27,474 bases of DNA from Muribaculaceae bacterium (GCA_009775265.1 VSPG01000027.1:1-27474), one strand, 5' to 3'; shown: positions 17,401 to 24,164, numbered from the stretch's first letter. Program-made: numbers and translations. Notes: generated by a model not told the origin, from the letters alone.

Positions 17401-17547
17401 AACGTCGACCTGGCACAGCGCGGTCTCGGAGGCGACGACACATGGGGCCGCCCTCCGCATGAGCCTTACCAGCTAAAGGACAAGCACTACAGCTACAGCT
17501 TCCGCATAGCGCCCGTGCGCTTCAAATCGTCGGCATCAAAACCATAG
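14425..17547 (+). CDS. GH2 beta-galactosidase (LacZ-type), exported
   Basis: A 1040-residue enzyme close in size to LacZ, with a Sec signal peptide (residues 1-22, AAA before NDWENP), so periplasmic or secreted rather than cytoplasmic. The domain order is the sugar-binding jelly roll (PSNWEMQGYGTPIYTNVVYPF), an Ig-like domain, the TIM barrel and a C-terminal LacZ small-chain-type beta domain. The acid/base is Glu479 in WSLGNECGDGSNF, the nucleophile Glu543 in IMCEYAHAMGNSSG, and the metal-binding pair in VDEANVEIHGYG corresponds to Glu426 and His428. These favour beta-galactosidase over the beta-mannosidase or glucuronidase branches of GH2. It has its own tandem promoters and is not clearly part of the mannan pathway. 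The natural substrate could be any terminal beta-galactoside of diet or host glycans. Confidence 0.88.
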   Translation: MRYVKSILFASVAVVASITAAANDWENPAVFAEGRLAPRATAHPYDSKDAAREGDYEASPYYRSLNGTWKFRFSPKPADRPADFYKAGYDTSAWDDIAVPSNWEMQGYGTPIYTNVVYPFPQNQPHIPHGDNPVGSYKRTFELPEQWDGRHTILHFDGSTAGMYVWVNGHKAGYVQSTKNPAEFDITEWVRQGVNDIACEVYRWTDGSYLEDQDFWRLSGIDRNVYLYSVAPVRILDFFARPGLDEGYRNGVLDVDVTLANYGDKKASPRLEIELYDADGKEVLKMGRIMGIGADGTAEVSFGGKLKNVRKWSCETPYLYTLVLTLTENGKVLESTSARIGFRKVEIKDSQLMVNGKPVEVHGVNLHEHHQSAGHVVDRETMMKDIRTMKQHNINAVRTSHYPQSPLWYELCDRYGIYLVDEANVEIHGYGSSPWAKVEPGVHPAATESWKASILDREYALVERDKNHPSVIVWSLGNECGDGSNFEAAYDWIKGRDNTRPVQFEQAVEGRITDIVCPMYPDIRGMKEYASRKNPGRPYIMCEYAHAMGNSSGNFQEYFDIIRSSKQMQGGFIWDWVDQGLLTKDENGDAYWAYGGDFGAYNYYHDENFCINGLVQPDRTPHPGLSEVKKVYQDIRFAPADPAHGYFIVENHFHYRNLRDYELRWRLTDGDGMIVADGVMPIVDLPAGKSMRLHADVPEVEAGNDYFLAVYAHTRNGDEIIPAGHEVAREEFVFGERPSVLPAAQEKPVQAKKEGHEYVFDCDGGVRIAFDARNGNLRDYSENGRRVVDAMTPSFWRAPTDNDWGNNAHRRLNAWRYAAENRRCTGVAVDGNTIRSTYSMPEADAVLAVACKVYSDGSMDVDVDLDGGDDMPEMLRIGMQLRLGRHYDNFSYAGRGPVENYSDRNTAAFMGTWGGKVADEFFPYIRPQETGNHTDVRMASLTDGAGRGVRVWGAQPLNVSALDVTPADLDPGMAKHQMHNSDVRHSRSSVYLNVDLAQRGLGGDDTWGRPPHEPYQLKDKHYSYSFRIAPVRFKSSASKP

Positions 17548-17571
17548 CGCTGTTTTTTATGTTTTATTGGC

Positions 17572-19518
17572 ATGAAGACGGAAAAAGGGAATTCATCACT
17601 GCATAGCCGCCTTACCCTCACGGGGCTGCTCGTGACCATAGGCATAGTGTTCGGCGATATTGGCACATCGCCGCTGTACGTAATGAAAGCCATAGCCGGG
17701 GCGAATCCTTCGCTTGGAGAAGATTATGTGCTCGGGGCTGTGTCGTGCATCATCTGGACGCTCACATTGCAGACTACTGTGAAATATGTGCTTATAGCCC
17801 TGCATGCCGACAATAAAGGCGAGGGAGGCATTCTCGCTCTTTTCGCCCTGCTGCGAAAAATGCCTAAACGGTGGCTGTATGCCGTGGCGGCCATAGGCGC
17901 CGGAGCACTCATCGCTGACGGCATGATAACTCCGGCCATCACCGTATCGTCGGCCATAGAGGGTCTGGACATAATGTTCCCGTCCGTGCCTGCGCTGCCG
18001 GTGGCCGTCGGGGTGATAATCCTGATTTTTATTATGCAGCAGGCGGGTACCGGGCGGATAGGACGCTTGTTCGGACCTTTCATGCTTGTGTGGTTTCTTA
18101 CGCTCGGGGTGCTCGGCGTATGCTCCATAGGCGCGTGGCCGTCGGTGTTCAAAGCGTTCAATCCATTGTATGCCGTGAGACTGCTCGTCAGTTCGCCGGA
18201 ATGGTTTCTTGTGCTTGGCGCTGTGTTTCTGTGCACTACTGGTGCGGAGGCGCTGTACTCCGACCTCGGCCACTGCGGACGCAAGAATATAACGGCGAGC
18301 TGGATGTTTGTCAAGGCGATGCTGATTCTCAACTATCTCGGGCAAGGGGCATGGCTTATCTCGACGGGGCATGCGGCCACGAATCCTTTCTATGCCATAA
18401 TGCCAGGATGGTTTGTGCCTGTCGGGGTCGTGATGGCCACGGGAGCTGCCATTATAGCGAGCCAGGCCTTGCTGAGCGGAGCTTTCACTATCTTTTCCGA
18501 AGCGATAAACCTCGATTTCTGGCCCAAACTTAAAATAAAATATCCCACCACGGAGAAAGGGCAGCTTTATGTGCCGGCGGTGAACTGGGCGCTCCTTGCA
18601 GGCTGCCTGCTCACGGTGGCCTTGTTCCGTGATTCCGGCCATATGGAGGCAGCGTATGGCCTTGCAATCACCGTGGCGATGCTGATGACGACTGTGCTTC
18701 TTGCGCTATGGCTGCGGAGCAGAGGCGTGTCGGCAGTGCTGTGTGTTGTGTTCTTCTCTGTATTCGTGACCATCGAGGGGCTTTTCTTCGTGGCCAATAT
18801 GTTCAAATTTGCCCATGGCGGCTGGTTCACTCTGCTTGCGGGAGGCATTGTGGCGGCAGTAATGATGGTGTGGTATAGGGCCACTCGCGTGCGTTCGCGC
18901 TATGTCGACTACCGCAGCATGGACGAATGCGCCTCGGTAATCATAGACATAAAGAACGACGGAGGCATTCCGAAATACGCGTCCAATCTCGTCTACCTCA
19001 GCCGTACGCCCGAAACGGGTCTTATAGAAAGCAAGATTTTCTATTCGATAGCCAACAAGCAGCCCAAGCGAGCCGACCATTACTGGTTTGTGCACATCGA
19101 TTTCACCGACGAGCCGTATACGCTGGATTATTCCGTGAAGATAATAGCAGAGGAAAGCATCTATGCCGTGACTCTAAGGCTCGGATTCCGCGTGGCGCCA
19201 CGTGTGAGCGTGTATCTGCGCCAGATAGTGGAGGACCTTGTGGCCGCCGGGCGCCTTGACCTTCGCAGCGGCTATGAATCCCTGCGCCGGCGCGGCATTC
19301 CCGGCGATTTCCGCTTCATAATCCTGCACCGCATATTCTCTCCGTCAAGCATGTGCGGCAAAGGCGAGGCAAGGCTGATGCGTGCGCATTCGTGGCTCCG
19401 GCGCCTCGGCATTTCCGATCGTGACGCCCTTGGCCTCGACACAAGCATCGTGGCGGCAGAAACGGTGCCGCTTATCATCAACACATCCCCTGGACGCCGC
19501 ATAGTGGCACGGGAGTGA
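17572..19518 (+). CDS. kup: Kup-type potassium uptake transporter
   Basis: A 648-residue inner-membrane protein of the KUP/HAK/KT family, slightly longer than E. coli Kup (622). The family signature GDIGTSPLY is at residues 28-36, followed by hydrophobic segments consistent with 12 membrane helices up to about residue 440, and a hydrophilic C-terminal cytoplasmic region of about 200 residues. It probably imports K+ with H+. The ATG lies 24 bases after the GH2 stop with no clear hairpin terminator between them, so read-through from the GH2 promoters is possible. The two functions have no obvious link. A strong terminator follows. Confidence 0.93.
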   Translation: MKTEKGNSSLHSRLTLTGLLVTIGIVFGDIGTSPLYVMKAIAGANPSLGEDYVLGAVSCIIWTLTLQTTVKYVLIALHADNKGEGGILALFALLRKMPKRWLYAVAAIGAGALIADGMITPAITVSSAIEGLDIMFPSVPALPVAVGVIILIFIMQQAGTGRIGRLFGPFMLVWFLTLGVLGVCSIGAWPSVFKAFNPLYAVRLLVSSPEWFLVLGAVFLCTTGAEALYSDLGHCGRKNITASWMFVKAMLILNYLGQGAWLISTGHAATNPFYAIMPGWFVPVGVVMATGAAIIASQALLSGAFTIFSEAINLDFWPKLKIKYPTTEKGQLYVPAVNWALLAGCLLTVALFRDSGHMEAAYGLAITVAMLMTTVLLALWLRSRGVSAVLCVVFFSVFVTIEGLFFVANMFKFAHGGWFTLLAGGIVAAVMMVWYRATRVRSRYVDYRSMDECASVIIDIKNDGGIPKYASNLVYLSRTPETGLIESKIFYSIANKQPKRADHYWFVHIDFTDEPYTLDYSVKIIAEESIYAVTLRLGFRVAPRVSVYLRQIVEDLVAAGRLDLRSGYESLRRRGIPGDFRFIILHRIFSPSSMCGKGEARLMRAHSWLRRLGISDRDALGLDTSIVAAETVPLIINTSPGRRIVARE

Positions 19519-19541
19519 GCGCAACCCGACAGCGCCGGTGC

Positions 19542-19571
19542 ATCAGGAGGCTTCCGCCTCCTGATTTTTTA
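19542..19571 (+). terminator. Rho-independent terminator after kup
   Basis: A 10-bp perfect stem, ATCAGGAGGC at 19542-19551 with its complement at 19556-19565, a TTCC loop and a T-run at 19565-19570. It lies 23 bases after the kup stop. Confidence 0.88.
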
Positions 19572-19613
19572 TATTTTTAGTTAATGCACGCGCGCAGTGT
19601 GGCGGAAAATTCG

Positions 19614-19621
19614 TATCTTTG
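19614..19621 (+). promoter_or_regulatory. eno: Enolase promoter -7 box
   Basis: TATCTTTG followed by C matches the Bacteroidetes -7 consensus, 63 bases before the enolase ATG. There is no clear TTTG near -33. A 5' leader of about 55 bases, AT-rich just before the start codon, is typical for highly expressed genes in this phylum. Confidence 0.6.
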
Positions 19622-19684
19622 CAGCAGGATAAAAAAATTGAACCAATATAATTTAACTCACAAACACTCAACAGAGTCAAAATT

Positions 19685-20992
19685 ATGAAAATCGAAAAAA
19701 TCATCGGTCGTGAGGTGCTTGACAGCCGCGGCAATCCCACTGTAGAAGTAGACGTGATCCTCGAAAGCGGCGCACGCGGTCGCGCTTCCGTTCCTTCGGG
19801 CGCATCCACCGGCGAAAACGAAGCTCTCGAGCTCCGCGACGGCGACAAAGGTCGCTACATGGGCAAAGGCGTGCTCAAAGCCGTAGCAAACGTTAATGGA
19901 CCGATCGCTGAAGCCCTCGTAGGCATGAGCGCTCTCGACCAGATTGCTATCGACGAGGCTATGCTCGCCCTCGACGGCACCGACACCAAGAGCAACCTCG
20001 GCGCCAACGCCGTTCTCGGCGTGTCGCTCGCTGTTGCCAAGGCTGCTGCCGACTACCTCGACCTGCCCCTCTACAAATACATCGGTGGCTGCAACACCTA
20101 CGTGCTGCCCGTGCCCATGATGAACATCATCAACGGCGGCGCACACTCCGACGCCCCCATCTGCTTCCAGGAATTCATGATTCGCCCCATCGGCGCAACC
20201 AGCTTCCGCGAAGGCATCCGCATGGGCACCGAAGTGTTCCACAACCTTAAGAAAGTGCTCCACGACCGCGGCCTCAGCACCGCAGTGGGCGACGAAGGCG
20301 GTTTCGCTCCCGCTCTCGACGGCACCGAGGACGCTCTCAATGTAATCATCAAGGCTATCGAAAAAGCAGGCTACGTGCCCGGCAAGGACGTGACCATCGG
20401 TCTTGACTGCGCTTCCAGCGAATTCTACGTTGACGGCGTTTACAACTATCAGGAGCTCAAAGACGGCACCAAGAAAGAAGCCAACGGCCAGAAACTCACC
20501 CGCGAACAGCAGGCTGAATACCTTAAGGGCCTCGTTGAGAAATATCCTATCGACTCCATCGAAGACGGCATGGCCGAAAACGACTGGGAAGGCTGGAAGA
20601 TTCTCACCGACCTCATCGGCGACCGTTGCCAGCTCGTGGGCGACGACCTGTTCGTTACCAACGTGAAATACCTCAAGAAAGGTATCGAAACCGGCTGCGC
20701 TAACTCTATCCTCGTGAAGGTTAACCAGATCGGCTCGCTCACCGAAACCCTCCGCGCCGTAGAACTCGCTCAGCGCAACGGCTACACCGCCGTTATCTCG
20801 CACCGTTCCGGCGAAACCGAGGATGCTACTATCGCCGACATCGCAGTGGCTACCAACGCCGGACAGATCAAGACCGGTAGCGCAAGCCGTTCCGACCGTA
20901 TGGCCAAATACAACCAGTTGCTCCGCATTGAGGAAGAACTCGGTGCTGCCGCTGCTTACGGCTACGGCAAAAAGACAAAACGCGCCGAATAA
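19685..20992 (+). CDS. eno: Enolase
   Basis: A 435-residue cytoplasmic glycolytic enzyme converting 2-phosphoglycerate to phosphoenolpyruvate. The full length is present, from MKIEKIIGREVLDSRGNPTVEV to the C-terminus. Catalytic and metal-site motifs are intact: GDEGGFAP (Glu204), the metal-ligand motifs LDCASSEF, SIEDGMAENDW and GDDLFVTN, Lys345 in SILVKVNQIG, and SHRSGETEDATIADIAV. Codon choice is visibly narrower than in its neighbours (for example, nearly uniform CTC for Leu and ACC for Thr), as expected for a highly expressed housekeeping gene. It has its own promoter and a strong terminator, so it is monocistronic. Confidence 0.98.
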   Translation: MKIEKIIGREVLDSRGNPTVEVDVILESGARGRASVPSGASTGENEALELRDGDKGRYMGKGVLKAVANVNGPIAEALVGMSALDQIAIDEAMLALDGTDTKSNLGANAVLGVSLAVAKAAADYLDLPLYKYIGGCNTYVLPVPMMNIINGGAHSDAPICFQEFMIRPIGATSFREGIRMGTEVFHNLKKVLHDRGLSTAVGDEGGFAPALDGTEDALNVIIKAIEKAGYVPGKDVTIGLDCASSEFYVDGVYNYQELKDGTKKEANGQKLTREQQAEYLKGLVEKYPIDSIEDGMAENDWEGWKILTDLIGDRCQLVGDDLFVTNVKYLKKGIETGCANSILVKVNQIGSLTETLRAVELAQRNGYTAVISHRSGETEDATIADIAVATNAGQIKTGSASRSDRMAKYNQLLRIEEELGAAAAYGYGKKTKRAE

Positions 20993-21011
20993 TCCTGCTG
21001 CGTTTTCATTT

Positions 21012-21048
21012 AAAAAGATGGCTGTGCTTCTGCGCAGCCATCTTTTTT
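21012..21048 (+). terminator. Enolase terminator
   Basis: Stem AAAAAGATGGCTG at 21012-21024 pairs perfectly with 21035-21047 and ends in a run of six T's. It lies 20 bases after the enolase stop. The flanking A and T runs could allow function in both directions. Confidence 0.9.
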
Positions 21049-21090
21049 ATTATTCCGCCCTTCTGCGGGATAGCGTCTTGTGAAAGTTTA

Positions 21091-21305
21091 GAGGTTGTTT
21101 AATAATGCTTGTTAATGACAGGGGGTTGCCAATTCCATTGTTGACAACCTTAACAAAAATTTAAAATTACTTCTGCATGGCGTCTTTTATGTTAACGCAC
21201 ATTTACTCGTCGGTCACAATGGAACCCCATTGCTTCCTCCTCATAAACTGCACCTTAACATAAAATACACCACCCTGTCGTTAACAATGATTATTAAACA
21301 ACCTC
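21091..21305. mobile_element. MITE-like element, copy 1 (215 bp)
   Basis: A 215-bp non-coding unit bounded by terminal inverted repeats: GAGGTTGTTTAATAAT at 21091-21106 is exactly complemented at 21290-21305, and the match continues imperfectly inward to about 33 bp. TTA flanks each side (21088-21090, 21306-21308), consistent with a 3-bp target duplication. A second copy at 23950-24164 is identical at 213 of 215 positions. No transposase is encoded, so it would move only with help in trans. A 3-bp T-A-type duplication occurs in some IS5-superfamily groups, but the parent family is not established. The element lies between the enolase terminator and a small unrecognised gene. Confidence 0.85.
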
Positions 21306-21365
21306 TTAGTATACAAATGAGCTGGAGTGTACCCGAATATGGTGATGGCTCATTGTGTGGTGTTC

Positions 21366-21373
21366 TAACTTTG
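21366..21373 (+). promoter_or_regulatory. Promoter -7 box before the duplicated-motif gene
   Basis: TAACTTTG followed by C fits the Bacteroidetes TAnnTTTG box, 27 bases before the ATG at 21401. No TTTG was found near -33. It lies outside the MITE copy, so the gene would not depend on the element for expression. Confidence 0.45.
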
Positions 21374-21400
21374 CATCGTAAACATAAAAACGACACCATT

Positions 21401-21946
21401 ATGTCATTACTTGACCCTAACGACACCACATGGCGCCCGCGTCGCGGTTTTTGGGACAACGCCGACGATACGCCGAAGCGTAAGTCTGCCGAAAGCCGAT
21501 GCACCCGGCCTGAAGAATGTGTTTCTCAGAATGCGGATTGCGGACGGAGTCGCAAGTGCATATCAATACTCGACCCTGCCAATACAACATGGCGTCCGAG
21601 CTATAATTTTTGGGATGGATTCGATGATGCGCCGAAGCGCAAGTCTGCCGAAAAGCGGAGTGTTCCGGCTGGAAAAACGGCATTGCCGCCCGAACCTGTA
21701 TCTGTCGCTGCACCTGTTGCGCAGCAGGAGCATGTAGCCGTTGCCGAACAGGATGTTCAGAAGGATGAGGGCAAGGAGAAAGAATCGGTGTTTGTTGCTG
21801 CGGACTCAATGGAATGCGGCGGATCCATCACCGGAATAAAGCAACGGCGCGGTGAAAAACCGTTTCCGAGATATTTGTCGCCGTTGCCGCAAGCAGCAGC
21901 CCGTTGCCGCTTGCGGCAACGGGCTGCGATAAGGGCCGGTCCATGA
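21401..21946 (+). CDS. Unrecognised small protein with an internal 31-residue duplication
   Basis: I do not recognise this 181-residue protein. Residues 3-33 and 56-86 are copies of one motif, identical at 21 of 31 positions: a LDP start, TTWRP, FWD, then a DD pair and PKRKSAE ending in Arg. A Cys-containing spacer (Cys34, 40, 47, 53) joins them. Residues of about 90-130 are rich in Pro, Val, Gln and Glu and look disordered; the C-terminus is Arg-rich and overlaps a hairpin. There is no signal peptide or membrane segment. The ATG at 21401 is chosen because the motif starts right after it and a -7 box lies upstream; an earlier in-frame ATG lies inside the MITE. The retained motif in both copies suggests selection for protein sequence, but the tail may not be real coding. 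Confidence 0.55.
   Translation: MSLLDPNDTTWRPRRGFWDNADDTPKRKSAESRCTRPEECVSQNADCGRSRKCISILDPANTTWRPSYNFWDGFDDAPKRKSAEKRSVPAGKTALPPEPVSVAAPVAQQEHVAVAEQDVQKDEGKEKESVFVAADSMECGGSITGIKQRRGEKPFPRYLSPLPQAAARCRLRQRAAIRAGP
21881..21927 (+). promoter_or_regulatory. Overlapping alternative hairpins at the 3' end of the duplicated-motif gene
   Basis: A 15-bp perfect stem pairs 21896-21910 (GCAGCCCGTTGCCGC) with 21913-21927. An alternative 13-bp stem pairs 21881-21893 (CCGTTGCCGCAAG) with 21910-21922, using the same right arm. The two folds exclude each other. No T-tract follows (GATAAGGG), so simple termination is doubtful. The structure lies within the last codons of the open frame. Confidence 0.5.
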
Positions 21947-22003
21947 ATGCTCTTTAGCTTCTAAGTATGATGAATAAAAGAGCACATTGACATTGCGGGA
22001 AAA

Positions 22004-22993
22004 TCAGGCCTTGTCGCCGAACAGCCCCTTGATGGAGCCGATGGATGAGAGCACAGACGAAGCCTCGTAGGGGATGTAGACGGTCTTGTTGTCTTTGCCG
22101 GTAGTCATCTCGCGCAGGGTCTCGATGTATTTCATGGCGAGCATGTAGGTGGCGGGGTCGGTCTGCGTGTTGCTCACAGCCTGCGCCACGCGCAGGATAG
22201 CGTCGGCTTCGGCTTGCGCGTTGAGGATAATGGCTTGTGCTTCGCCTTCGGCCCGCAGAATCTCTGACTGCTTGATGGCTTCGGCTTCATTGATTTTGGA
22301 GGCTTTCTCGCCTTCCGAGCGCAGGATGAGCGAGCGCTTTTCGCCCTCGGCGTTGAGGATTTCGGCACGGCGGTTGCGCTCGGCCTGCATCTGTTTTTCC
22401 ATGGCCACGCGCACGCTTTCGGGGGGCGTGATGTCCTGGAGTTCCACACGGTTCACCTTCACCCCCCATTTGTTGGTGGCGTCGTCGAGAATCACCTGTA
22501 GTTTTGAGTTGATGGTGTCGCGAGAGGTCAGTGTCTCATCCAGTTCGAGTTCGCCTATCACATTTCTCAGCGATGTCTGTGTCAGTTTCTCGATTGCGTT
22601 TGGCAGGTTGTCGATTTCGTAGACGGCCTTTTTGGGGTCGACAATTTGGAAATAGAGCAGGGCGTTGATTTCGGTAGTCACATTGTCGCGTGTGATTACT
22701 TGCTGCGACGGGAAATCATACACTTGTTCTCGCAGGTCGAGTATGGGCGACGATGTCATGCGCACATACACGCGTCCGCCCACGCCGGTTTCCACGCGCC
22801 GTGTGTATATCGTCTTGGGCTTGTCGATGAAAGGGATGATGAAATTCAGTCCGGGGGCAAGCACGCAGTGGAAGCGGCCGAGGCGTTCTATTACACAGGT
22901 TTCGGACTGCGGCACCACGCGAACGCCGGCTGAAATGATGACGATGGCCAGCACCACGAGTATGGCGGGCAGAATCAGGGATGTGAAGTCCAT
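22004..22993 (-). CDS. SPFH/stomatin-like (band 7) membrane protein
   Basis: A 329-residue protein with one N-terminal membrane segment (about residues 6-26), then an SPFH domain (about 28-190: VVPQSETCVIERLGRF, LAPGLNFIIPFID, VTTEINALLYFQIVDP) and a long helical, Ala/Glu-rich segment (about 195-275: NAEGEKRS, RSEGEKASK, RAEGEAQA) forming the coiled coil of oligomeric SPFH cages. QmcA-type proteins of this build organise membrane microdomains and are often encoded beside an NfeD protein. Here the NfeD-like gene lies 4 bases upstream on the same strand, giving a two-gene operon. Stomatin/QmcA type fits better than the protease partners HflK/HflC, since no paired Hfl gene is present. Confidence 0.92.
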   Translation of the reverse strand: MDFTSLILPAILVVLAIVIISAGVRVVPQSETCVIERLGRFHCVLAPGLNFIIPFIDKPKTIYTRRVETGVGGRVYVRMTSSPILDLREQVYDFPSQQVITRDNVTTEINALLYFQIVDPKKAVYEIDNLPNAIEKLTQTSLRNVIGELELDETLTSRDTINSKLQVILDDATNKWGVKVNRVELQDITPPESVRVAMEKQMQAERNRRAEILNAEGEKRSLILRSEGEKASKINEAEAIKQSEILRAEGEAQAIILNAQAEADAILRVAQAVSNTQTDPATYMLAMKYIETLREMTTGKDNKTVYIPYEASSVLSSIGSIKGLFGDKA

Positions 22994-22997
22994 GGCA

Positions 22998-23447
22998 TTA
23001 TTTTATTTTTTCTATTGTGAGAATGATACTGTCGTAGGAATGGATGCGCACGCGGTCGCCCACAAGGAAACTCTCCTGAGGGTGGCGTGCGCGTGCCTGC
23101 CAACTGTCGCCGTCCACTTTTACGCGGCCGGTCATGCCGGGCTCTACACTTTTGGTGACGACGGCCTCTTTGCCTATAAGGGCCTCCATGCCTGTGCGCA
23201 GGTTGTCGCCGCTACGTTCAGCAAAACGCGCGTGCATACTTTTGAAGTATGGCACAAGCACAAGATAGGCGACGACCGACGAAACGGCGAGGATTCCGAG
23301 CTGTGCCGGCATCCCGCAACCTGTGAGCGAGGCCGCAAGCGCAGCCACGCTGCCGATGGCGAGGCATAGAGTCCACACCATCTGTGAAAGTATTTCGATA
23401 ATCACGAGCACAGCCGCGACTATCAGCCATATAATCCATGTAGTCAT
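22998..23447 (-). CDS. NfeD-like membrane protein
   Basis: A 149-residue short NfeD family member. Two or three hydrophobic helices occupy residues of about 4-75 (TTWIIWLIVAAVLVIIEIL and later segments), followed by an OB-fold domain at about 85-149 (GKEAVVTKSVEPGMTGRVKVDGDSWQARA, VGDRVRIHSYDSIILTIEKI). Family members partner SPFH proteins in the membrane, matching the downstream gene 4 bases away. The start at 23447 (MTTWIIW) is preferred over an in-frame ATG at 23495, because the extension (MASFLAPFSFYYYLYG) spans the promoter-like region and homologues begin just before the first helix. Confidence 0.88.
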   Translation of the reverse strand: MTTWIIWLIVAAVLVIIEILSQMVWTLCLAIGSVAALAASLTGCGMPAQLGILAVSSVVAYLVLVPYFKSMHARFAERSGDNLRTGMEALIGKEAVVTKSVEPGMTGRVKVDGDSWQARARHPQESFLVGDRVRIHSYDSIILTIEKIK

Positions 23448-23451
23448 GCCG

Positions 23452-23459
23452 TAAAGATA
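23452..23459 (-). promoter_or_regulatory. Promoter-like box close to the NfeD start
   Basis: On the - strand TATCTTTA resembles the TAnnTTTG box but ends in A. It is only 4 bases from the chosen ATG, so transcription would begin at or just before the start codon and the mRNA would be nearly leaderless. Alternatively the box is fortuitous, or the upstream ATG is used. Confidence 0.3.
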
Positions 23460-23570
23460 GTAATAAAAGCTAAAAGGCGCAAGAAATGATGCCAAAAAAC
23501 ATCAATTGTTGCATTTTTGCTTTTATCTCAAATTTCTTTAGGCACAATGCGGAAGTCGGACTGAGTGTAG

Positions 23571-23876
23571 TCAGCTGTCTTCTGAAAGATATTTTTCTGC
23601 TGTGCTGACAAGTGTTGCCGCCTCCATCTCGCCGCTTTGACGCCACATTTCGCGTCCGTTGCGGTAGACGATGAATGTGGGCACGCTTTGCACTCCGGCT
23701 TCGTCGGAGGCTTTGGGCTCTTTGTCTATGTCGAACTGGTAGACGGGCACCTGTTCGCCGAGCAGTTGTTTCACTTGCTCTACAACGGGCATCATGCGCT
23801 GGCAGTGGGGACACCACGATGCGTAAAACTCGACTAAAACGGTTCCGGTGTGGTGGGTGATTGCTTCGTAATCCAT
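23571..23876 (-). CDS. Small thioredoxin-family protein with a CPHC active site
   Basis: A 101-residue single-domain thioredoxin fold: VLVEFYASWCPHCQRMMPVVEQV holds the active-site cysteines Cys22 and Cys25, and the SVPT loop carries the expected cis-proline. Length and fold match classic thioredoxins, but the dipeptide between the cysteines is Pro-His rather than Gly-Pro; CPHC is the DsbA-type motif and usually makes the thiol pair more oxidising. No signal peptide is seen, so the protein should be cytoplasmic. It lies downstream of the branching-enzyme gene on the same strand, with a MITE copy and a hairpin between, and has no obvious functional partner nearby. The redox partner is unknown. 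Confidence 0.88.
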   Translation of the reverse strand: MDYEAITHHTGTVLVEFYASWCPHCQRMMPVVEQVKQLLGEQVPVYQFDIDKEPKASDEAGVQSVPTFIVYRNGREMWRQSGEMEAATLVSTAEKYLSEDS

Positions 23877-23882
23877 ATTATT

Positions 23883-23914
23883 GCGGTGTTTGTGTTGAAA
23901 TATGCAAACACCGC
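23883..23914 (-). promoter_or_regulatory. Hairpin immediately upstream of the thioredoxin start
   Basis: A 10-bp perfect inverted repeat (GCGGTGTTTG at 23883-23892, complement at 23905-23914) with a 12-base loop ends 6 bases before the thioredoxin ATG on the - strand. In the transcript the stem would sit where ribosomes load, so it could control translation; as DNA it could bind a repressor. No convincing -7 box was found between it and the MITE. Confidence 0.4.
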
Positions 23915-23949
23915 CGCGCCGCGTATTGTTGGCGCGATAAGGATTTTTA

Positions 23950-24164
23950 GAGGTTGTTTAATAATGCTTGTTAATGACAGGGGGTTGCCAATTCCATTGT
24001 CGACAACCTTGACAAAAATTTAAAATTACTTCTGCATGGCGTCTTTTATGTTAACGCACATTTACTCGTCGGTCACAATGGAACCCCATTGCTTCCTCCT
24101 CATAAACTGCACCTTAACATAAAATACACCACCCTGTCGTTAACAATGATTATTAAACAACCTC
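23950..24164. mobile_element. MITE-like element, copy 2 (215 bp)
   Basis: Same orientation and length as the copy at 21091-21305, differing only at two positions (a C/T difference and a G/A difference within the first 75 bases). Terminal inverted repeats are intact, with TTA on both sides (23947-23949 and 24165-24167). It lies 29 bases from the 3' end of the branching-enzyme gene and 73 bases upstream of the thioredoxin start. As RNA the repeated ends could fold into a long hairpin and so influence 3'-end formation of the branching-enzyme transcript. It fills most of the 317-base gap 23877-24193. Confidence 0.85.

Noticed and set aside
14446..17460. 1004-codon open frame on the - strand opposite the GH2 gene
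   Set aside because: It is antisense to a gene with clear catalytic motifs, its translation is His/Val/Ala-rich without domains, and such long shadows are expected in GC-rich DNA with few stop codons.
14425..17547. GH2 gene as a beta-mannosidase of the mannan pathway
   Set aside because: Motifs and the C-terminal LacZ small-chain domain fit beta-galactosidase, and it is separated from the mannan operon by a large gene and two terminators.
21230..21400. Upstream extension of the duplicated-motif gene starting inside MITE copy 1
   Set aside because: The same N-terminal peptide opens a frame in MITE copy 2 (from 24089) that runs antisense into glgB, so it belongs to the repeat and not to a gene.
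21948..21984. Inverted repeat TGCTCTTT / AAAGAGCA as a terminator for the SPFH gene
   Set aside because: The stem is only 8 bp with a 21-base loop and no T-tract in the - direction; it is too weak to call.
23448..23495. Upstream ATG for the NfeD-like protein
   Set aside because: The added residues are not typical of the family and overlap a promoter-like box; the internal ATG gives the normal length.
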